Shown in pieces: positions 25,867 through 33,516 of a DNA stretch of 64,000 bases (its first letter is position 1; the number at the start of each line of letters is the position of its first letter). The DNA is from Bowmanella denitrificans. GTDB taxonomy: Bacteria; Pseudomonadota; Gammaproteobacteria; Enterobacterales; Alteromonadaceae. The notes under the pieces are model-generated. The model saw only the letters and a list, made by a program, of their open reading frames with translations. It was not told the DNA's origin and ran no database searches. Location of the stretch: contig NZ_BAAAEI010000001.1 in NCBI RefSeq assembly GCF_039522935.1, positions 252,755-316,754 on the forward strand, given 5' to 3'. The position numbers were made by a program, and so were the translations under genes.

Positions 25867-27165
25867 ATGACCCGCAATGCACAACTTCAGGCCAGAAAAG
25901 AACAGGTCATCGCCCGTGGCCAGGGCAACCTTTACCCCATTTATGTGAAAAAGGCCCTCAACGCCGAGCTATGGGACGAAGACGGCCAGCGTTATATCGA
26001 CTTCGGCACCGGTATTGCGGTGTGCAATACCGGCCATAACCACCCTAAAGTCAGCGCAGCGGCCAAGGCCCAGATCGATGACTTTTCCCATAGCTGTGTG
26101 ATGATCAACCCTTACGAAGAAGCCGTGGCTCTGGCCGAACAACTTGTGAGCCATACCCCTGGTCCCTCTGCCAAGAAGACCATTTTTGTTACCACCGGCG
26201 CCGAAGCGGTGGAAAATTGTATTAAGATTGCCCGCGCCCATACCGGTCGTCGTGGGGTGATTGCTTTTAATGGCGGCTTTCACGGCCGTACCAATCTGGC
26301 CATGGCCCTGACCGGTAAGGTCAGCCCGTATAAATACCAGTTCGGCCCCTTTCCTGCCGATATTTACCATGTGCCCTTCCCCACCGCTTTGCATGGTATC
26401 AGTGAAATCGACAGCCTAAAGGCCATTGAAACCCTGTTTAAAGTGGCCATTTCCCCCACAGATGTGGCCGCCATTATTATCGAGCCGGTACAGGGTGAAG
26501 GGGGCTTTTATATGGCCTCGACCGCCTTTTTACAGGCGCTGCGTCAGCTTTGTGACCAGCACGGTATTGTGCTGATTCTGGACGAAATTCAGACCGGCTT
26601 TGGCCGTACCGGCAGTATGTTCTGTCATCAACAGGCCGGCATTGAGGCGGATTTAATGACAGCTGCCAAAGGTATTGCCGGCGGATACCCGCTGGCCGCT
26701 GTGGTGGGCAAGGCAGATATTATGGATGCACCACTACCCGGCGGCCTGGGTGGCACCTATGGTGGTTCACCGGTTGGCTGTGCCGCAGCCCTGGCAGTAC
26801 TGGATGTACTTGAAGAAGAACGGCTGATTGAACGGGCTAACTGGATCGGTGAGCAGTTTAAGGCACGCCTGCATGCCCTGCAGGGTGAGTTTCCCCAACT
26901 GGTTGGCGAGGTCAGGGTCAAAGGCGCGATGGTAGCCCTGGAACTGGTGAAAAACGGCGATGCCCACCAACCCAATATAGATCTGACCAAAGCCTTGGTA
27001 GCCAATGCACCGGCCCATGGGCTGATTCTGCTGTCCTGCGGCTTTTACGCCAATGTGATCCGTTTCCTGCCAGCCCTGACCATCCCTGAGGCGCATTTGC
27101 AGGAAGGCCTGGATGCGTTTGACAAACTGTTCAGGGAACTGGCTGTAGCGGCGTTGGCGGCTTAG
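25867..27165 (+). CDS. gabT: 4-aminobutyrate aminotransferase
   Basis: A 432-residue class III aminotransferase. ILDEIQTGFGRTGSMF (Asp239) and the PLP lysine Lys268 in MTAAKGIAGGYPLAAVV are clear, with FVTTGAEAVENCIKIAR forming the phosphate-binding start. Length and motifs are those of GabT, which converts GABA and 2-oxoglutarate to succinate semialdehyde and glutamate. The frame is open to 25828 but ATG 25867 has AAAGGA eight bases upstream and lies after the gabD stop. Cotranscribed with gabD. Other omega-amino acids such as 5-aminovalerate could also be accepted. Confidence 0.93.
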   Translation: MTRNAQLQARKEQVIARGQGNLYPIYVKKALNAELWDEDGQRYIDFGTGIAVCNTGHNHPKVSAAAKAQIDDFSHSCVMINPYEEAVALAEQLVSHTPGPSAKKTIFVTTGAEAVENCIKIARAHTGRRGVIAFNGGFHGRTNLAMALTGKVSPYKYQFGPFPADIYHVPFPTALHGISEIDSLKAIETLFKVAISPTDVAAIIIEPVQGEGGFYMASTAFLQALRQLCDQHGIVLILDEIQTGFGRTGSMFCHQQAGIEADLMTAAKGIAGGYPLAAVVGKADIMDAPLPGGLGGTYGGSPVGCAAALAVLDVLEEERLIERANWIGEQFKARLHALQGEFPQLVGEVRVKGAMVALELVKNGDAHQPNIDLTKALVANAPAHGLILLSCGFYANVIRFLPALTIPEAHLQEGLDAFDKLFRELAVAALAA

Positions 27166-27207
27166 ACGTTGGTTTTAACTACGAAAAGCACAATGTTGAG
27201 GAAAGGC

Positions 27208-27232
27208 CAGGGGCACTGCCCCTGTGCCCCTG
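27208..27232 (+). terminator. GC-rich hairpin downstream of gabT
   Basis: CAGGGGCAC - TGCCCCT - GTGCCCCTG gives a perfect 9-bp stem with a 7-base loop, 42 bases after the gabT stop. No T-tract follows, so it may protect the mRNA 3-prime end rather than terminate by itself. Confidence 0.5.
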
Positions 27233-27288
27233 ACTAGATATCGGCTTTATCTGGCTTGAACCACAACAGCCGCAGATTCCTTTACATG

Positions 27289-27405
27289 CTATTGCGCAAA
27301 AGCCTCTTCAGGGTTAATCAGACACTGTTCTACAAGTGTCGTTTTGTTAGCACGATTCATGGCAAGATGAAGAAGGCTAACGTCCATATTGGTCATGCCA
27401 TCCAT
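27289..27405 (-). CDS. Short peptide frame of unknown meaning, possible gene remnant
   Basis: In the 540-base gap between gabT and the WYL gene, the minus strand holds a 38-codon frame whose peptide (MDGMTNMDVSLLHLAMNRA, then NKTTLVEQCLINPEEAFAQ) has a natural-looking helical composition. No ribosome site is obvious and I do not recognise a family. It may be a degraded gene end at the left edge of the defence island. The rest of the gap, 27406-27704, is AT-rich and shows nothing else I can support. Confidence 0.2.
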   Translation of the reverse strand: MDGMTNMDVSLLHLAMNRANKTTLVEQCLINPEEAFAQ

Positions 27406-27704
27406 CTCACTTCAGTCAATATTTTGTGATCTGTTCTACTGAAACGTGTTTTGATGTTGTGATAATGCCCACACCCGGTATTTCTCTTACTCAGGTGCGT
27501 TGACACTTTGCTTCTATTTAATGAATTTACCTTAACGTTATGCCAACCCTATCCTCTTGCTTATGACAACGTATCCACCTTGATACATTGTCTGGTTAGC
27601 TGAGAGGAAGGTTTTTCTACTCTATTAACCGTTGCCTGCCAGCTTACCATTGTTTATGTTGAGGCGATGTGCGGTTTAAAAGTTATAAATAGAAAGGAAG
27701 GTGA

Positions 27705-28646
27705 ATGCCTGCCGCCAATAAAGATTCTCTAATTCGTTTATTAACCATGATGCAGATGATCCCTTTATACCCTCGATGGATAACGGCTAAATCATTGCAT
27801 CAAGGGCTTGCCGATCAAGGATATGATGTAACCAAAAGAACTATCGAGCGAGATCTTAATCGTTTTTCCACCATACTGGGATTGGTCTCTGTAGACTCGC
27901 CAGAGGGCAATAAGTGGTCATATTCACGGGATACACAAGTATCCTTTCTGCCAGCCTTGTCGAATGCAGAAGCCTTGTCACTTAAAATGGTTCAACAGCA
28001 TTTGAATCATCACCTTCCGCCATTTTTGTTTACTAACATGCAAGCCATGTTCAGCAAGGCTGAAAGGGTGCTACAGGACAGCCACAACCTTAGTCACTGG
28101 GTGTTTAAAGTAGCCGTCGTCCCCCCCGGGATCCCTATCCGGCCGCATCAGGACGACCCCAATGTTATCGCTACTTTATATCGTGGGCTGTTGGAAAATC
28201 GGAAAGTTAAAATCCGCTACCGCAATCAAAAGCAAGACTACAGCGTTTCATTGCTGGGATTGATTGTACGTGACAATAAACTGGTATTTGTGTGTTACTA
28301 CGAAGGATTTAAAGACACCCGTATGATACTGGCCCATCGTGTACGCTCAGCTGAATTAGAAGATGAGAAACACAGCGAAGCGTTCGACCTGCAGCAGTAT
28401 GCCCAATCAGGTCAGCCGGGTAGTGCTATCACCAACGAAGACATCACTCTTGAAATGGAAGTAAGGGGGTATGTTAAATTGTTGCTGAGCGAATCAACCA
28501 TTGGCAAGCACCAGTCAATGCAAACCAAAGATGAATGCTGGTCGTCAGTCAGTGTGATGTTGCCTTACACTCGAGAGTTAGAGCATTGGCTGATGTCCCA
28601 TATTAATGACATTAAGATAATCGGACCACAAAGTCTAAAACAGTGA
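27705..28646 (+). CDS. WYL-domain transcriptional regulator
   Basis: A 313-residue protein with an N-terminal winged helix (YPRWITAKSLHQGLADQGYD, VTKRTIERDLNRFSTILGL) and a C-terminal WYL-type ligand domain (residues about 135-215: VIATLYRGLLENRKVKIRYR, LLGLIVRDNKLVFVCYYEG, RMILAHRVRSAEL). An AAAGGAAGG ribosome site precedes the ATG. Proteins of this design (for example BrxR and CapW) commonly repress phage-defence operons and respond to nucleic-acid or nucleotide ligands. It is the first gene of the nuclease cluster and lies 35 bases before the DUF2779 gene, so it probably regulates that operon. Confidence 0.85.
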   Translation: MPAANKDSLIRLLTMMQMIPLYPRWITAKSLHQGLADQGYDVTKRTIERDLNRFSTILGLVSVDSPEGNKWSYSRDTQVSFLPALSNAEALSLKMVQQHLNHHLPPFLFTNMQAMFSKAERVLQDSHNLSHWVFKVAVVPPGIPIRPHQDDPNVIATLYRGLLENRKVKIRYRNQKQDYSVSLLGLIVRDNKLVFVCYYEGFKDTRMILAHRVRSAELEDEKHSEAFDLQQYAQSGQPGSAITNEDITLEMEVRGYVKLLLSESTIGKHQSMQTKDECWSSVSVMLPYTRELEHWLMSHINDIKIIGPQSLKQ

Positions 28647-28680
28647 ATCCTGAAAGCCTTGACGGAAGGGCTTGAGCAAA

Positions 28681-30183
28681 ATGCCTAAACCTAACCTGTC
28701 AAAATCCAAAGTCATGGCATACCGGCAATGTCCCAAAAGATTGTGGTTGCAGATTCATAAGTCTGATGTCGCCCAGGTGTCAGCTCAGTCTAAGGCGAGC
28801 TTTGCAACAGGTAATCAGGTGGGAAACATTGCGATTCAACTATATGACCCAGACAACCTGCAGCAAATCCTAGATCCTTTTACCGATGGCTGGGAATCGG
28901 CAATGGATACAACTCAGGAGTGGATAAAGGGCAAGCATCCTATCTTTGAAGGCACTTTTGCGATAGATGGGGCATTGGCGCTGGCCGATGTATTGAAACG
29001 GGATGGATCCACTCGCAGCAAACAGTGGCATATGGTGGAAGTGAAGTCTGCCACTTCAGTAAAAGATATCCATATCGAAGATACTGCCTTTCAGTACTTT
29101 GTGGTGAGTCGAAGTGGCGTCAAGCTTTCCGGGGTAAGCCTCGCCTGTATCGATAGCAATTGGACCTACGCCCGTGAAGGGGATTATCGGGGCTTGCTAA
29201 AAGAACACGACTTAACGGAACAGGCCAGAGCACTGCAAGGCGATGTCGAGGTTTGGTTGGCTGACGCCCACCGCGTTGCCCGACAACGCAAAGAGCCCGA
29301 TGTGAACATGGGCAATCAATGTAATAAGCCTTACGAATGCGAATTTAAAGCTTATTGCAGCAGGCATATCGAACAGCCTGAATTTCCAGTGGAGTGGCTT
29401 CCAAGACGTTCGGGAAAACTTAAAGCCTTTATTGAAGAAAATCAGATTTCTGATATGCGTGAGGTGCCAGATCACATGCTGAACGGTAAGCAGATTTTGG
29501 TTAAAGAGTGCACGGTAGATAACGAATATTTTCTGGATGAGGAAGGGGCACAGCAGGCCCTCAGCCAGTGCCGCTATCCACTGTATTTTCTGGATTTTGA
29601 AACCATTAACTTTGGTGTGCCGCGCTGGGTGGGTACCCGCCCTTACCAACAAATCCCCTTTCAATATAGCCTGCACAAGATTTCTGATAACGGCGCAACC
29701 ACTCATAAAGAGTTTTTGGATTTATCCGGCAATGACCCGAGTTTGCCATTTGCAGAGCAACTGATTAAAGACTGCGGCAAGCGAGGCTCTATTCTGGTGT
29801 ACAACCAGGCCTTTGAGAAAAAACGTATTGAAGAGTTGTCAGAAGGTTTCCCACATCTGGCGGAAGAACTGCTGGCATTGAATACGCGGGTGGTTGACCT
29901 ACTGCCTGTTTGCCAGAATTTTTATTACCACCCCGAACAGCATGGCAGCTGGAGCATTAAAAAGGTATTGCCTAATATGGTGCCGGAACTAAATTATGCT
30001 GAACTGGACGGTGTGCAACATGGTGGCGCCGCCATGGAAGCCTTTGTCGAAGCTATCCATCCAGAAACCAGTGACGAGCGAAAACAGGAGTTGGATAGTC
30101 AACTACGCGAATACTGTAAACTTGACACTTGGGCCATGGTAAGGATTTGGGAATATATTACCCTAACTCAATTGATTGAATAG
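28681..30183 (+). CDS. DUF2779 protein: Cas4-like PD-(D/E)XK nuclease fused to DEDDy-type exonuclease domain
   Basis: About 500 residues with two nuclease-like halves. N-terminal half: Cys17 in MAYRQCPKRLWLQ, acidic residue in LADVLKRDGS, then MVEVKSATS (Glu120-x-Lys122), and CNKPYECEFKAYC (Cys214, Cys220, Cys226). One early and three late cysteines around a PD-(D/E)XK core is the iron-sulfur pattern of Cas4/AddB-like nucleases. C-terminal half (DUF2779): FLDFETINFG (Asp305, Glu307), LVYNQAFEKKRIEEL, and REYCKLDTWAMV (Tyr478-x3-Asp482), the layout of a DEDDy exonuclease. A TTG nine bases upstream is an alternative start; GGAAGGG fits the ATG better. It sits between a WYL regulator and another nuclease-like gene. 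Biological role is not established for the family; defence is inferred from context. Confidence 0.8.
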   Translation: MPKPNLSKSKVMAYRQCPKRLWLQIHKSDVAQVSAQSKASFATGNQVGNIAIQLYDPDNLQQILDPFTDGWESAMDTTQEWIKGKHPIFEGTFAIDGALALADVLKRDGSTRSKQWHMVEVKSATSVKDIHIEDTAFQYFVVSRSGVKLSGVSLACIDSNWTYAREGDYRGLLKEHDLTEQARALQGDVEVWLADAHRVARQRKEPDVNMGNQCNKPYECEFKAYCSRHIEQPEFPVEWLPRRSGKLKAFIEENQISDMREVPDHMLNGKQILVKECTVDNEYFLDEEGAQQALSQCRYPLYFLDFETINFGVPRWVGTRPYQQIPFQYSLHKISDNGATTHKEFLDLSGNDPSLPFAEQLIKDCGKRGSILVYNQAFEKKRIEELSEGFPHLAEELLALNTRVVDLLPVCQNFYYHPEQHGSWSIKKVLPNMVPELNYAELDGVQHGGAAMEAFVEAIHPETSDERKQELDSQLREYCKLDTWAMVRIWEYITLTQLIE

Positions 30184-30191
30184 GAAGTACT

Positions 30192-30827
30192 ATGCAACGC
30201 GCCACAAAAGGCAACTTAAAAAATATAATCATAGATGCTATTTTAAGTTCAGCTGATGAGTATTATGAAATGGCAGGTGTGCCAATCTATAAGGCTCCAG
30301 AATATTTTTTAAATGTAAATGTAGCTAAAACAATTGCAGAACAGTTCCCAAAAGTTGGTTACAGACTGGAAATGCAAGTTAAAGAACTTATGTCTCTTTT
30401 CGATATTTCAGATAAAGAAGTCTTGAACCCAGATTTACTTAGATTCTCAGGAAACTTCGATTTACTTTTAATCTCCAGGGATAATCTAAAACCGCGGCAT
30501 GTAATTGAGCTTAAAAGGCACCTAGGGCGGCGTGCAATGAAAATAGAAGCCAGGCGCATCGCCGCCTTGTGCATCCAAAATCATTTTAGAAAGCAGCTAA
30601 AGACAGGATTTATAGTAACAATCAGTAGGATCAAGAGCAAAACCTCCAGGGCCATTCCTGCGGATGAAAAGATTGAATCTCGTATAGATGATGTTCAAGA
30701 TGAGATTGCTAACTTGGGAAACTTTTCAGTTTCTGGATTATATTACCATTGTAAAAATGGTGAATATGGGTATGGAGAGCATGAATCTCTATTGGTATCC
30801 GTAATTGAGATAAAACTTTTGGAATAA
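30192..30827 (+). CDS. PD-(D/E)XK nuclease-like protein, uncharacterised
   Basis: A 211-residue protein starting nine bases after the DUF2779 stop (AGGAAG before the ATG). I do not recognise a named family. The segment FSGNFDLLLISRDN, then RHVIELKRHLGRR, gives the Asp and Glu-x-Lys of a PD-(D/E)XK core in the right order and spacing, preceded by helices that could supply the first acidic residue. Base composition is clearly more AT-rich than its neighbours, with codons such as TTA, ATA and AAA frequent, suggesting separate acquisition. It probably forms an operon with the WYL and DUF2779 genes. Confidence 0.65.
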   Translation: MQRATKGNLKNIIIDAILSSADEYYEMAGVPIYKAPEYFLNVNVAKTIAEQFPKVGYRLEMQVKELMSLFDISDKEVLNPDLLRFSGNFDLLLISRDNLKPRHVIELKRHLGRRAMKIEARRIAALCIQNHFRKQLKTGFIVTISRIKSKTSRAIPADEKIESRIDDVQDEIANLGNFSVSGLYYHCKNGEYGYGEHESLLVSVIEIKLLE

Positions 30828-31107
30828 TTTCATTTCAAACCTATTTAAGTTGTTAGTGAACAATAATGTATTGTGTTATCTGTCTGAATTATTATTTCAG
30901 ATGATTTTTCTGAGGAGTTTAAATTATGCAGAAAAATAGTTAAAAAGGTTTTTACTTTCAAGTTAAAGCCATTCACCAGTAAGTACTGGCAGACTGAAAT
31001 TTCGATGGATTTATTCCATCTAGACAAATGAACCGTGACTTTATGCTAACGGGGAGGTGCGAGCTCTGCCCAACGCCTTCCCTTAGCACTAGATTAATTA
31101 CCCTACC

Positions 31108-33309
31108 TTAGTGCACAAAACCAATAGGGCGGCTCATGCCTTTGACCTTGTAACTATGCTCCTTAGCCAGCAATTCCAAACAGATACCAACGCTTCGTTG
31201 CCCGGTTAGGCTGCTTTTACGCTTAATCACTGAAAAATCACCGGGAGTGAGCCTGGGCATTGTTTGCAACTTTGCCATAGCCGACCTGGGTAGTGATTTA
31301 CATCCCGACACCTCAAGTAGCAAGATTGCAGCCTGGTCAGGTGTCAGATAGTCAAACTCCAGTTTAAAATCAAAGCGTCTGGCCATAGCCCGGTCGAGCC
31401 GCTGCTCAAAATTGGTTGAAGCGATTAAAATGCCCTGAAAACACTCTATTTGCGTCAGCAGCTCGTTGACCTGGGATGTTTCCCAACTGCGTTGATGCAA
31501 ACTTCTGTCTGTCAGCAAGCTGTCAGCTTCATCCAACAGTAAAATGGCGCTTTCCCGAGTGGCCTTTCTAAACACCTCAGCAATGTTTTGCTCTGTTCCT
31601 CCGACATACGGATCCAACAAATCCGACGCTCTGGTGTGGTGCAAAGGCATCTCTATCAGGCCAGATAAATAATAAGCAAAGCCGGTTTTGCCAGTGCCCG
31701 GTGGACCAAAAAGTAATAATCGTCCTTGTTTGGAGCGTGCCAACATTTGCTGAATATCTACCAAACGGTCCCCTTTTAAATTGGTTAATTCGGGTCGGTA
31801 GGTGGTTTCTGACACATATCCGCTTTTTTCCAAGTTCTCCCCCAGAGGCTGCAATTGCCCTTCCAATAACGCTTCTATACAAGACTGCGCTTGTTCTTGG
31901 CGGTATCCGAGGGCTGAGGCAACTTTAGCCGCGGAAGCAATATGGCCCTGGGTTAACGCCCCATGTGATGCAAGCCTGTCGCAAAATACCTGTGCCACTT
32001 TTAACTTGCCCAATTGTTTTCGATACATCTTAGCCTTTTGGGACATAGTGGGAGGATCCACTTTTACTACCATATCGAAACGGCGCAGCAATGACGGTTC
32101 AATGTGCTGGATCCAATTGGTGATCCAGATGGTGGGAACCACTGAATCTTCCAGCAACTCGTTAAGCTGTATTTTGGAACTTACATCTCCCAATAACGTT
32201 TTTTCAAAGATGTCCTCGCATTCATCGACGCAGAGCATGGTATTGTCGACCCTGGACAATATCTTTTGAGCCAATCTAACTTTGCTGGTGCGCGAAGGCT
32301 TTCTTCCACTCAGGTCATTTTCTAAATTGTCCACACTAAATAAGTTTCCGTTTGCGTGCTTAGCAACGAGTCGAGAGAGTTGAGTCTTTCCCGTCCCCGG
32401 AGGACCGTAGAGTAAGATATTGACACCTCGCTCCCTTTTTTTCAGGCAAATAGCGAGATAATTGATTACTGGATCGATTTCGAGGTGGGCATAATGGCCT
32501 TTGTTTAGATGGCACTTGGGGTTACGGGATACCACTGCATTTAATAAGCTATCTGCAGTTAGTAGCCCATTGCATAGTAGAAGCTCCCTGATCGTATAGT
32601 CTATATCCAAGTCTAGGTACGCAATCCGTGGCAGCACGATTGTCCCCAGTACACCATTTTCGTTAAATGCCTTGACAAAGGAAGTAGCTGGTTGCTTTAA
32701 CATACGAGCAAGCCCTGACGTACCATGCTTGTCTGTATCGATAAGCATATCGGTGAATCGACAATAGTCGCCGTCTAACTGCCGGGCAAGAGCGAATTCA
32801 AGCAGCGCAGACTCTGCGTCATTCAAATTCAGCAACTCTGCCAACCTAGCGAGATTCTTTGCGATTTGAAGTGGATAAGGTATAGCCTCAGCCAGAGTAA
32901 TAACAGTATAAACCAGCCAATCCCATTGCAGACTTTGTACGTCCGCTAACTCACTGAAGCCTTTTACTATTCCTCTGAATCTGGGCTTGAAGATAGACTC
33001 CAACCAGTCAAAAACATCGTTATTTCGTCTACTGACTATCAGCCACTGACGGCGTACCCAAGGTTGAGTCACTATCCTCGACAATATATGAAATTGGAAC
33101 TGCGTGGTGATATTGGTATCAAGTAAGTATTTTGCTGCCGTCTCTGGAGTAAACCAGCTTTGCCAATCTTCCAATAATACTCTGCCAACCCGCATCTGTT
33201 TATGGAAGGTAGACTCAAAATCCCGGATTTGCTCAAACGGAGAGATATCGGATTCTTCGCATCTCGCTTCCAACTGTTGAGTTTCTTTCAATGTAGTTTT
33301 ATGGCCCAT
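31108..33309 (-). CDS. Tandem AAA+ ATPase
   Basis: A 733-residue protein with an N-terminal helical region (1-295) and two AAA+ modules. Module 1: Walker A YGPPGTGKTQ (302-309) and Walker B TMLCVDECED (about 357-364), with a less usual CVDECED. Module 2: Walker A FGPPGTGKTG (535-542), Walker B AILLLDEADS (588-596), and sensor/arginine-finger region RAMARRFDF. GGAGG precedes the ATG by six bases. Two-ring AAA+ proteins of this sort resemble CDC48/ClpX-like remodelers, but the N-terminal region is not familiar. It is divergent from the DUF262 gene and convergent with the nuclease operon. Function is inferred as an energy-driven partner of one of these. Confidence 0.8.
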   Translation of the reverse strand: MGHKTTLKETQQLEARCEESDISPFEQIRDFESTFHKQMRVGRVLLEDWQSWFTPETAAKYLLDTNITTQFQFHILSRIVTQPWVRRQWLIVSRRNNDVFDWLESIFKPRFRGIVKGFSELADVQSLQWDWLVYTVITLAEAIPYPLQIAKNLARLAELLNLNDAESALLEFALARQLDGDYCRFTDMLIDTDKHGTSGLARMLKQPATSFVKAFNENGVLGTIVLPRIAYLDLDIDYTIRELLLCNGLLTADSLLNAVVSRNPKCHLNKGHYAHLEIDPVINYLAICLKKRERGVNILLYGPPGTGKTQLSRLVAKHANGNLFSVDNLENDLSGRKPSRTSKVRLAQKILSRVDNTMLCVDECEDIFEKTLLGDVSSKIQLNELLEDSVVPTIWITNWIQHIEPSLLRRFDMVVKVDPPTMSQKAKMYRKQLGKLKVAQVFCDRLASHGALTQGHIASAAKVASALGYRQEQAQSCIEALLEGQLQPLGENLEKSGYVSETTYRPELTNLKGDRLVDIQQMLARSKQGRLLLFGPPGTGKTGFAYYLSGLIEMPLHHTRASDLLDPYVGGTEQNIAEVFRKATRESAILLLDEADSLLTDRSLHQRSWETSQVNELLTQIECFQGILIASTNFEQRLDRAMARRFDFKLEFDYLTPDQAAILLLEVSGCKSLPRSAMAKLQTMPRLTPGDFSVIKRKSSLTGQRSVGICLELLAKEHSYKVKGMSRPIGFVH

Positions 33310-33516
33310 CTATACCTCCAGACTGTTGCTTGGAAGCTAAATCATGTGCCGAAATTGCGACATAATGCGTCGCCATATAGATTGATAAATGCGAATGTTA
33401 CCATAATGGGCTGTTGCTCCAGCAATAGAGCTTATGCGCATAGCTTCAGGAAACCGTTTAGAGGATTGTGTGGTAACTTAATGGTTCATAAAGCATTTTT
33501 CGACAGAGAAGCATAT
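33310..33516. promoter_or_regulatory. Divergent promoter region, AAA+ gene and DUF262 gene
   Basis: A 207-base spacer between the divergent AAA+ (minus) and DUF262 (plus) starts, with AT-rich stretches near 33355-33400. A shared control region is expected from the arrangement. No clear operator dyad was found. Confidence 0.35.

Noticed and set aside
30845..31027. 60-codon frame on the minus strand in the AT-rich gap after the PD-(D/E)XK gene
   Set aside because: No ribosome site, no recognisable domain, composition explained by AT-rich DNA; the gap 30828-31107 shows nothing else I can support.
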